Assembly: GCA_027030285.1 (NCBI GenBank)
Contig: JALVFC010000049.1
Location: 1 to 5,232 of the forward strand
Direction: 5' to 3'
Length of the DNA: 5,232 nt
From: Thiotrichaceae bacterium
Lineage (GTDB): Bacteria; Pseudomonadota; Gammaproteobacteria; Thiotrichales; Thiotrichaceae
Within the stretch, counting starts at the first letter, position 1. Each line of letters begins with the position of its first letter. The notes below the pieces were generated by a model. It had not been told where the DNA came from and made no database searches. It saw only the letters and a program-made list of their open reading frames with translations. Made by a program: the position numbers and the translations under genes. Below, in pieces: positions 1 through 5,232 of this stretch.

Positions 1-14
1 AGTTTTTGCTTTCC

Positions 15-1106
15 ATGCCTGATATTTTCCCTTTCCTGTCTAAATTATCCAGCCTGAATTCGCTGGATTATTTGATTCTGGCTATTAATCTGCTCATGCT
101 GCTGTTTGCCAGACATCTGGTGATGGCGTTGTATCATGCGGATAAACTCTCTAATGCGGCTATTCGCAAGGTGCGCATTATTCGCGCACTCAGTCTGCTG
201 GTTTTTATTGGCTATTTCTTCTTTTCCCATGAGGATCGGCAACATGGTGTTGCCTTTCAGTTACTGGGTGTACTCGGAATTATCTATCTTGCTTTTCTGT
301 TGAGCCAGCTTGCCAGTTATGTGATTCTGCGACATTACGGGCGGGAGCGGGATATTGAGGGGAAGCGGCGTTTTGCCGAGACTTACCATACCCGTTTGTT
401 GAGTATTCTGACCAGTGTTTTTATTGCTATTATTGCCCTTATCACTATTGTTCAGCTGGTTGGTTTGAGCTCGTCTCTGGAAACAAAAGGTGCGCTGGGT
501 TTTGTCGGTGTATTCTTTGCGCTTACCATTAGCATCTGGGCGCCGGATATTTTTAGCGGGCTGATTATTCTTAATAGCAATATGCTGGAAGAGGGCGATA
601 TTATCGAGCTACATGATAATGAACCTATTTATGCGGCTGTCTACAAGACTAAAGTATTTCATACGGTGTTGCTGAATCTGGTGGATAATCATCGCATTAT
701 GATTCGCAATTCGCGTTTGCGTGATTTTACCGTGCATAATTTGTCAAAGTTTTCATCTGCCAAGGGGTTGCGTGATTCGCTGGCTTTTAAAATTGGCTAT
801 GATGTGAGTGCATCGAATGTGCGTACCATGCTTAATGAGGCGTATGAAAAAATTTGTCAGGACAATTCAATCGGCATCGACTGTAAACGTCCGCTGGAAG
901 TTGGCTTGCAGGAAGTGGGGGATCATGCCATTGAGTGGCGCGTGTATTATTACACCAAACAGGTGGAACGGCTTCCTGCTATTCGGCAGCAAATGCTGGA
1001 GGTTTTCTGGGAGACTGCTATCGCGCATGACATTTCACTTTCCACACCGCTGACTCATGTAGTACATCAACCTGATTTGCTGCAATCATCTGCGGCCCTT
1101 CCATAA
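15..1106 (+). CDS. MscS-family mechanosensitive ion channel
   Basis: Predicted inner-membrane small-conductance mechanosensitive channel, which would release ions and small solutes when membrane tension rises. Numbering from the ATG at 15 gives 363 residues. Hydrophobic segments lie near residues 18-40, 58-72, 82-105 and 126-150. A pore-lining helix follows at about 158-187 (GALGFVGVFFAL then FSGLIIL), matching MscS TM3. Next comes the beta-domain signature LEEGDIIEL (191-199), a stretch resembling the MscS IPNG region (NHRIMIRNSRLRD, 225-237), and an alpha/beta C-terminal domain (about 255-345) with IGYDVSASNVRTML and a late FWETAIAHDISLSTP that parallel E. coli MscS. The pore helix is bulkier and less Gly/Ala-rich than in MscS. 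The start is uncertain: a TTG at 6 is in frame, the frame stays open to the window edge, and too little upstream sequence is visible to judge a ribosome binding site. Its stop overlaps the next start by one base, so the two are probably co-transcribed and translationally coupled. Confidence 0.88.
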   Translation: MPDIFPFLSKLSSLNSLDYLILAINLLMLLFARHLVMALYHADKLSNAAIRKVRIIRALSLLVFIGYFFFSHEDRQHGVAFQLLGVLGIIYLAFLLSQLASYVILRHYGRERDIEGKRRFAETYHTRLLSILTSVFIAIIALITIVQLVGLSSSLETKGALGFVGVFFALTISIWAPDIFSGLIILNSNMLEEGDIIELHDNEPIYAAVYKTKVFHTVLLNLVDNHRIMIRNSRLRDFTVHNLSKFSSAKGLRDSLAFKIGYDVSASNVRTMLNEAYEKICQDNSIGIDCKRPLEVGLQEVGDHAIEWRVYYYTKQVERLPAIRQQMLEVFWETAIAHDISLSTPLTHVVHQPDLLQSSAALP

Positions 1107-2935
1107 TGGCTAATTCTCAAGCTCCTAAAGCCGGCATAAGCCGTTGGCGTTTGCGGGTTAAACAAACCTTTAATCGCTGGCTGGAAGGGCTGATTTTCCG
1201 TCTGGCACGTCCAGATGCCTTACTTTACCTTGCTGTTTTCGGCTTGATTACCGGCTTTCTGGCGGGCGGTGTTATTGTGCTTTTCCGTCTGCTAGTGGAG
1301 AAAACACAGGATTATTTGCTGCCTGGTACGGGACCGGAAAATTACGAAGCGTTGCCTTTTTTACAGCAGTTTTTGTTTCCGGTGATTGCCAGTGTGTTGA
1401 TGGCACTGCTTTTTTATAAATTCTCACGGGGCATCAAGGTGCTGGGCGTGGCGCGAGTTATGGAGCGTGTGGCTTATCATCAGGGCTATTTAACCTTACG
1501 GGGCTTTCTTATTCAGTTTATTGGTGCCGCTTTTGCCATTATTGGTGGGCATTCGGTGGGGCGTGAAGGTCCCCATGCCTATCTGGGTGCGGGTATTTCC
1601 AGTTTGTTTGGACAGCTTTTTAAACTGCCCAATAACAGTATACGAACGCTGGTTGCCAGTGGTGCAGCGGCGGGGATTGCTGCCTCGTTTAATACGCCTT
1701 TGGCAGGTGTTATCTTCGCGCTGGAAGTGATTATGATGGAGTATGCCTTGAACAGCTTTATTCCGGTGATGCTGGCTGCGGTGGTTGCGACAGCGCTTTC
1801 CAATGCGGTGTTAGGCGGTGAGCCTGCTTTCACTATGCCGGATTTGCCTGCCATTTCACTGCATGAGTTGCCAGTGGTTCTGGTGCTGGGGCTGGTTATC
1901 GGCACTTTCGCTGCCCTGTTTAATCATATTTTGACTTACATAACCAGTAAAACACAACGCTTTGATATTTGGTGGCGTATGCTGGTAGCTGGTGTACTGG
2001 TGTCGTTGATTGGTATGCTGCAACCGGAGGTGCTGGGTATTGGTTATGATACGGTGAATGCGGCGCTCATCGGTGAGTTTGCGCTGTATTATTTGCTTAG
2101 TCTGGCTTTTTTGAAGATTCTGGCAACCAGTGTGAGTGTTGGTTTGGGGGTGCCGGGGGGCATGATTGGTCCGGCTTTTTTTATTGGTGCAACCCTGGGC
2201 GGCGCGGTTGGGTTTATTGCTACGCAGCTTTATGGCGATGAGCATCTGCAAATTGGTTCTTATGCATTGCTGGGAATGGGAGCCATGATGGGCGCTAGTT
2301 TACAGGCACCTTTGGCTGCATTGACCGCTATTATGGAGCTGACCTATAGTCCGGGGATTATTATGCCGGGGATGCTGGCTATTGTGATTGCACAGCTTAC
2401 TGCAAGTGAGATATTTAATAAAAAATCACTGTTTGTTACCATGCTGCGCGCCAATGGTCTGGACTATTCGATCAATCCTGTCACGCAGGTGTTACGCTCG
2501 GTTGGGGTTGCCAGTGTGCTGGACAGGAAGTTTGTACGTTGTGACCCTTTGTTGACACAGCAGGATGCAGCAACACTGTTAGAGAAGGATATTAACTGGC
2601 TGATTGTGAATAATGCCGATGGCAAAGTTGCCAGCCTGATGCCGATTGCTGAATTAATAAAATATCTTCATGTTAAGCAGCAAGATGATACGTCAGTAGA
2701 GGATATCCATCTGCTGGAAATACCAGCTAAACGATTTAGTCTGGCAGCTATTTCACTACGCGCGAATTTATTGCAGGCACATGAGCGTTTTGTGCAGGGT
2801 GATGAGGCGCTTTATGTGGTATTTCGTGAAACCAGGGTTGATGCCAGTTCGCTGATCTATGGTGTGCTTACACAGGAAGCAGTGGAGGGGGCTTATCGAC
2901 CTGAGAGTGTAGGGTCGAATTTATTCAACCGCTGA
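1106..2935 (+). CDS. CLC-family chloride channel-like protein with degenerate CBS region
   Basis: Integral membrane CLC protein of 609 residues that should conduct or exchange chloride or related anions as a homodimer. The membrane domain spans about 38-450. It shows GREGP with the gating Glu at 154, the helix motif NTPLAG (196-201) and GVPGGMIGP (348-356), all standard CLC anion-path elements. Three determinants differ from the E. coli exchanger. The GSGIP loop is replaced by GVARV (114-118), so the central Ser is absent. The internal proton Glu (E203 in E. coli) is Val208 (ALEVI). The pore Tyr (Y445) is Phe443 (KSLFVTML). Val at the proton site is typical of animal CLC channels, which suggests uncoupled transport; that is inference. 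Residues about 465-595 resemble a weakly conserved CBS pair (DPLLTQQDAATLLEKDINWLI) and may sense a ligand or simply be structural. The ATG at 1106 shares its A with the previous stop (TAATG) and has no clear Shine-Dalgarno, consistent with coupling. The last residues (SVGSNLFNR) are encoded by an inverted repeat arm. Confidence 0.93.
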   Translation: MANSQAPKAGISRWRLRVKQTFNRWLEGLIFRLARPDALLYLAVFGLITGFLAGGVIVLFRLLVEKTQDYLLPGTGPENYEALPFLQQFLFPVIASVLMALLFYKFSRGIKVLGVARVMERVAYHQGYLTLRGFLIQFIGAAFAIIGGHSVGREGPHAYLGAGISSLFGQLFKLPNNSIRTLVASGAAAGIAASFNTPLAGVIFALEVIMMEYALNSFIPVMLAAVVATALSNAVLGGEPAFTMPDLPAISLHELPVVLVLGLVIGTFAALFNHILTYITSKTQRFDIWWRMLVAGVLVSLIGMLQPEVLGIGYDTVNAALIGEFALYYLLSLAFLKILATSVSVGLGVPGGMIGPAFFIGATLGGAVGFIATQLYGDEHLQIGSYALLGMGAMMGASLQAPLAALTAIMELTYSPGIIMPGMLAIVIAQLTASEIFNKKSLFVTMLRANGLDYSINPVTQVLRSVGVASVLDRKFVRCDPLLTQQDAATLLEKDINWLIVNNADGKVASLMPIAELIKYLHVKQQDDTSVEDIHLLEIPAKRFSLAAISLRANLLQAHERFVQGDEALYVVFRETRVDASSLIYGVLTQEAVEGAYRPESVGSNLFNR

Positions 2936-2990
2936 TGCTTGATACACATAGGTGCCGTATGAATTGGTGTCGAATAAATTCGACCCTACA
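2908..2990. repeat. Inverted repeat with 19-bp perfect arms (REP/MITE-like)
   Basis: The left arm at 2908-2926 (TGTAGGGTCGAATTTATTC) is the exact reverse complement of 2972-2990 (GAATAAATTCGACCCTACA), with a 45-nt spacer. Each arm is also part of a smaller palindrome: on the right GTCGAA pairs with TTCGAC across 2969-2984, and on the left the same fold across 2914-2929 has one C/A mismatch. This nested palindromy is typical of dispersed REP/BIME elements or the ends of a non-autonomous MITE. The left arm lies inside the coding sequence of the upstream CLC gene and the spacer contains its TGA stop. No run of T follows, so it is not an obvious intrinsic terminator, although the RNA stem could stabilise the 3' end of the upstream message. 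I recall similar GTAGGGTCGAATTTATTCGAC units in several proteobacteria, but copy number in this genome cannot be seen here. No target-site duplication is evident. Confidence 0.85.
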
Positions 2991-3021
2991 ACCTTGGCGT
3001 GGGAAAAGAATTGTTTCATCC

Positions 3022-3042
3022 CTCCTGTTATCAGGGGATTTT
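3022..3042 (+). terminator. Weak candidate intrinsic terminator between the two CLC genes
   Basis: CTCCTG (3022-3027) pairs with CAGGGG (3032-3037) across a TTAT loop. This gives a six-pair stem with one G-T pair, followed by ATTTT. The stem is short and the T-run is only four, so termination would be weak or absent. If real, it would separate the mscS-CLC transcription unit from the second CLC gene, whose ATG follows 26 bases after the T-run. It could also sequester or space the leader of the second gene. Confidence 0.22.
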
Positions 3043-3068
3043 AGATACTCTTGCAAATTAGAGATTAT

Positions 3069-4415
3069 ATGTACCGTACTTATCGCAGGCTGTTACGCCG
3101 TTCATTCAGGCAATTAACCTCTTCCAGAATATGGCGTACCCGGATTGTCTTTTTTTCAGGGGCTATACTGGTTGGTCTGGCTGCGGTGTTGGTTGCTCAT
3201 GGTAGTGATCTGTCGTCAGAGCTGTTTACCGGGCTCATTGAGAACAAGCCCTGGTTGCCGTTTATTGTCACGCCTGTGGGTCTTATGCTGATTATCTATG
3301 CGACGCGCAATCTGTTTCCGGGTGCAGAAGGTAGTGGTATTCCCCAGGCGATTGCTGCCCTGCATATGAAACGTAATAAAAGCCTGCGTTACAAGCTTTT
3401 GTCAATTCGTATTGCTATTGGCAAGGCGCTGATGATTTTCCTCGGGCTTGCCAGTGGTGCTTCCATTGGGCGTGAAGGGCCGACTATACATATTGCCGCT
3501 TCGATCTCTTTCGCGCTGACCCGCTTTGCGCGCTTTCCGCACTATGATATCGGGAGAGGGTTGATTTTGGCGGGTAGTGCAGCAGGTCTTGCCGGGGCGT
3601 TTAATACCCCTTTAGCGGGGATTGTATTTGCCATTGAAGAGCTGGCACGTAATTTTGAATCAAAAACCAGTGGTACGGTGCTGACTGCGGTGATTGTTTC
3701 AGGGCTTACGGCACTGGCTATCAGTGGTAATTATAGTTACTTTGGTGTGGTTGAAACGGCTGTGCAGATGCCGTCTATTCTTGTGGTTGTGCTGGTTTGT
3801 GGTGTGACTGGTGGCTTGCTCGGTGGTTCTTTCAGTGCGTTGCTGGTGCATGTAGGGCGTATGATTTCACCGTTTCGCAATAAACATCCTTATCTGCTGG
3901 CGGCATCCGTTGGTATTGCACTGGCTGTGATTGGTCTGCTGTCAGATGGGCAAACCTGGGGCACTGGCTACGAAGAGGCTAAGCTTGCCTTGTCTGGTAA
4001 TGCGCATATTGACCTGTCATTTCCATTTTACAAACTGGCAGCGACCTTGCTGTCGTACTGGACGGGCATACCGGGGGGTATCTTTGCTCCTTCCCTGTCT
4101 ATCGGTGCAGGTCTGGGGAGCACTCTGTCAGAATGGTTGCCTATGGCAACCGTATCCACCGTAGCTCTGTTAGGCATGGCAGCCTATTTTACCGGAGTAG
4201 TGCAAACACCGATTACCGCGGTAGTGATTATTATTGAAATGACGGGCAACCAGAATATTCTGCTGCCTTTAATGGCGACCTGTTTTATCGCCGATGGCAT
4301 ATCCAAAATTGTCAGTCCACAAGCTATTTATCGAGCCCTGGCAGAAGACTTTATGCGTGGTCTGGCGGCTACTGAGAAGAAAAAGGATGAAAAGGATGCG
4401 GAAAGTAGCGCTTAA
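3069..4415 (+). CDS. ClcA-like Cl-/H+ exchanger (CLC family, no CBS domains)
   Basis: Inner-membrane CLC protein, probably a homodimeric chloride/proton antiporter. Numbering from the ATG at 3069 gives 448 residues, close to the size of the bacterial exchanger core. All canonical motifs are present: GSGIP (88-92, Ser89 for anion coordination), GREGP (134-138, gating Glu136), NTPLAGIVFAIEE (179-191, with Glu191 aligning to the internal proton Glu E203 of E. coli), GIPGGIFAP (333-341, Phe339) and Tyr421 (aligning to Y445). The tail after about 430 is Lys/Asp/Glu-rich and cytosolic, with no CBS domains. An in-frame TTG at 3051 would add six residues. ATG 3069 is preferred because AGAG lies five bases before it, whereas the AGGGGA ahead of the TTG is 12 bases away. 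The gene is 133 bp from the upstream CLC gene, so it may have its own promoter, though I find no convincing one. The two CLC proteins are distant relatives and not a recent duplication, judged from their different motif variants and lengths. Confidence 0.94.
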   Translation: MYRTYRRLLRRSFRQLTSSRIWRTRIVFFSGAILVGLAAVLVAHGSDLSSELFTGLIENKPWLPFIVTPVGLMLIIYATRNLFPGAEGSGIPQAIAALHMKRNKSLRYKLLSIRIAIGKALMIFLGLASGASIGREGPTIHIAASISFALTRFARFPHYDIGRGLILAGSAAGLAGAFNTPLAGIVFAIEELARNFESKTSGTVLTAVIVSGLTALAISGNYSYFGVVETAVQMPSILVVVLVCGVTGGLLGGSFSALLVHVGRMISPFRNKHPYLLAASVGIALAVIGLLSDGQTWGTGYEEAKLALSGNAHIDLSFPFYKLAATLLSYWTGIPGGIFAPSLSIGAGLGSTLSEWLPMATVSTVALLGMAAYFTGVVQTPITAVVIIIEMTGNQNILLPLMATCFIADGISKIVSPQAIYRALAEDFMRGLAATEKKKDEKDAESSA

Positions 4416-4769
4416 AGACCAAATGAGTGACTACACAGCGTAATTTTCGTTATCCGTGCCATTTCTTGTCGGAAGGCGCTAAAGCTTTTCCGAGCTACTC
4501 TATTGTAGGTCGGATATACGGAAGCAAATCTATCCCTGTCAAAATGAAATTATTGTTTGCAAAAATGGAGGAGACCATATACGGGCAAGGAACGCCGCCC
4601 GACAATCTCAGCTACTGCACCTTGCCAGAGGATAAAATTACTACCATTAATAAATGAAGTTGCAACGCTTGTAGTAGAACTTGTTATGTCTCGGCATAAA
4701 ACAGGTACGCTTTCTGTTAGTACATCACAAGCCTCCTGAAGGCTGCAAAATGCCCTTCCTCCTGTCAGA

Positions 4770-4810
4770 GGGTCGAGGGTCAGGTAGGGGTGCGGGGGGG
4801 TATGAGGGGG
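4770..4810 (+). other. G-rich block, candidate G-quadruplex
   Basis: Five G-runs lie on the + strand within 41 bases: GGG 4770-4772, GGG 4777-4779, GGGG 4787-4790, seven G at 4794-4800 and five G at 4806-4810, separated by loops of 4, 7, 3 and 5 bases. This fits the usual four-tract G-quadruplex pattern with loops of at most seven. It ends 38 bases before the glycosyltransferase ATG and lies on the coding strand, so a fold could form in the mRNA leader if transcription starts upstream. The seven-G run is also a possible slippage tract. Function is not shown by sequence. Confidence 0.6.
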
Positions 4811-4818
4811 CAACAGAC

Positions 4819-4842
4819 AACCAAACAACCAAACAAACAAAG
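4819..4842 (+). repeat. Short AACCAAAC octamer repeat in a CAA-rich leader
   Basis: AACCAAAC occurs twice in tandem (4819-4826, 4827-4834), followed by a diverged third unit AAACAAAG (4835-4842, six of eight matching). From 4811 to 4840 the + strand is almost entirely A and C, with no T and one G, so an RNA leader here would be unstructured. It directly abuts the ribosome binding site of the glycosyltransferase gene. Changes in repeat number would alter leader length but not the reading frame. Confidence 0.6.
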
Positions 4843-4845
4843 GAA
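4841..4845 (+). promoter_or_regulatory. Ribosome binding site of the glycosyltransferase gene
   Basis: AGGAA is followed by CCC and then ATG at 4849. The Shine-Dalgarno core is good but the spacing is short. It supports ATG 4849 as the start, in agreement with the N-terminus expected for this family (a few residues before the ICLNMIVKNE strand). Confidence 0.6.
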
Positions 4846-4848
4846 CCC

Positions 4849-5232
4849 ATGAGCCAGAACAAAACAAATATCTGCCTGAATATGATCGTAAAAAACGAGA
4901 CAAAGGTCTTGCCCAGGCTGTTTAAATCCCTCCACCGCTATATTGATAACTATGTCATCGTCGATACAGGTTCCTCGGATGGCACACCTGACTTAATCAA
5001 AGCCGAGATGGATAAATATGGCATTGAAGGTGAAGTGCATCACCGCCCCTGGGTTAACTTTGGTCACAACAGGCAAGAAGCACTGGAGCTGGCAATTGCC
5101 GCAAAAAAAGCAGACTGGCTATTGTTCATAGATGCAGATGAAGAGCTGGGTGTCTCGGACGAAAAATTTTATAAAAACCTGCAACCCGGGGTCAGTTACA
5201 ACCTGGAAAAGCATCACGGCAGCATGCGTTAT
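4849..5232 (+). CDS. Family 2 (GT-A) glycosyltransferase, 3' end cut by window
   Basis: The first 128 residues of a nucleotide-sugar-dependent glycosyltransferase, with no stop before the window end. The first beta strand ICLNMIVKNE (8-17) is the nucleotide-binding start typical of this group. VIVDTGSSDGTPD (36-48) is the conserved second strand and loop. PWVNFGHNRQEALELA (67-82) is a characteristic block. LLFIDADEEL (91-100) carries the DxD motif (Asp95, Asp97) that binds the metal and sugar-nucleotide diphosphate. There is no signal peptide or membrane segment, so the visible part is cytosolic. The combination of NMIVKNE, DTGSSDGT and FGHNR resembles the family 2 branch that includes SunS-like protein or peptide glycosyltransferases and TPR-fused relatives, but the acceptor and sugar cannot be inferred. 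It follows an unusual G-rich then CAA-rich leader and is separated from the ion-transport genes by 433 bp, suggesting an independent unit. Confidence 0.92.
   Translation, partial: MSQNKTNICLNMIVKNETKVLPRLFKSLHRYIDNYVIVDTGSSDGTPDLIKAEMDKYGIEGEVHHRPWVNFGHNRQEALELAIAAKKADWLLFIDADEELGVSDEKFYKNLQPGVSYNLEKHHGSMRY

Larger units (their letters stand above)
4416..4848. other. Non-coding interval of 433 bp with hairpins and biased composition
   Basis: No gene is supported here. Open frames of 60-117 codons occur on both strands but lack ribosome binding sites, start with GTG or TTG or overlap the downstream gene, and encode nothing I recognise. Visible structures include a hairpin at 4470-4492 (CGGAA with TTCCG, plus inner G-T pairs) about 55 bases after the second CLC gene, which might act in 3'-end formation but lacks a T-run. 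GTAGGTCGGATATACGGAAGC near 4505-4525 starts a weak fold (GGATA 4512-4516 with TATCC 4531-4535) that recalls degenerate palindromic repeats. CGGGC (4582-4586) pairs with GCCCG (4597-4601), and AGCCT (4730-4734) with AGGCT (4740-4744). A poor sigma-70-like pair, TTGCAA (4660-4665) and TGTTAT (4682-4687) with a 16-base spacer, is the best promoter guess for the downstream gene. The interval ends in G-rich and CAA-rich blocks listed separately. It may be decayed sequence. Confidence 0.6.

Noticed and set aside
1579..2251. Antisense open frames of 108 and 131 codons inside the long CLC gene
   Set aside because: They are opposite a strongly supported membrane protein and are explained by its codon bias. 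Their translations show no domain.
2964..2992. TTGGTG and TACAAC with a 17-base spacer as a promoter for the second CLC gene
   Set aside because: Weak matches to both boxes that lie mostly within the repeat arm. Not enough to annotate as a promoter.
2935..3117. 60-codon frame starting at an ATGA-like overlap with the CLC stop
   Set aside because: It reads through the inverted repeat and into the start of the second CLC gene in another frame. The sequence is Cys- and Arg-rich without domain features, so it is a chance frame.
4427..4657. 76-codon open frame on the + strand with a GTG start after the second CLC gene
   Set aside because: No ribosome binding site, no recognisable domain, and mixed composition with hairpins running through it. 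A real gene is not excluded but is unsupported.
4557..4739. 60-codon TTG-start frame on the + strand
   Set aside because: It overlaps the other spurious frame, has no ribosome binding site, and its product resembles nothing known.
4794..4800. Seven-G run as a coding phase-variation tract
   Set aside because: It lies outside any supported reading frame, so a length change would not shift a protein. Only an effect on the leader remains possible.
4550..4903. 117-codon open frame on the - strand
   Set aside because: It runs through the G-rich and CAA-rich blocks (giving low-complexity Pro and hydrophobic residues) and overlaps the convincing glycosyltransferase start. No family is recognised.

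Overview
The window reads as a bacterial chromosome fragment of moderate GC with dense + strand coding. The tightly overlapping genes, and the similarity of the membrane proteins to proteobacterial ones, suggest a proteobacterium, most likely a gammaproteobacterium. That assignment is an inference from style and remembered family resemblance; no rRNA or marker gene is present.

Positions 1-4415 form an ion-flux cluster of three membrane proteins. An MscS-type mechanosensitive channel (15-1106) shares one base with the next gene through a TAATG stop/start junction. That next gene (1106-2935) encodes a 609-residue CLC-family chloride transport protein with a degenerate C-terminal CBS-like region. 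After 133 bp comes a second, shorter CLC protein (3069-4415) without CBS domains. The two CLC proteins differ at the residues that matter. The short one keeps every hallmark of a Cl-/H+ exchanger: GSGIP, the gating Glu in GREGP, the internal proton Glu, and the chloride-coordinating Phe and Tyr. The long one keeps the gating Glu but has Val at the internal proton-Glu position, GVARV in place of GSGIP, and Phe in place of the pore Tyr. The locus may therefore pair a channel-like CLC with an exchanger, next to a tension-gated channel, which would suit osmotic or ionic homeostasis. This is inference from residues and gene order.

A 19-bp perfect inverted repeat (arms 2908-2926 and 2972-2990) lies across the end of the first CLC gene, and its left arm encodes the last residues of that protein. 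It looks like a dispersed palindromic (REP/MITE-like) element.

Positions 4416-4848 hold no gene I can support. This stretch contains several short hairpins, then a G-rich block with five G-runs (4770-4810, a G-quadruplex candidate), then a G-poor CAA-rich tract with an AACCAAAC octamer repeat, and finally a ribosome binding site. These lead into a family 2 glycosyltransferase that starts at 4849 and is cut by the window end. It is probably a separate transcription unit, unrelated in function to the ion-transport genes.

I see no tRNA, rRNA, CRISPR array, transposase or phage gene. The content is mostly recognisable. The most unusual points are the CLC pair with opposite mechanistic residues, the repeat that supplies a protein C-terminus, and the G-rich/CAA-rich leader of the glycosyltransferase.
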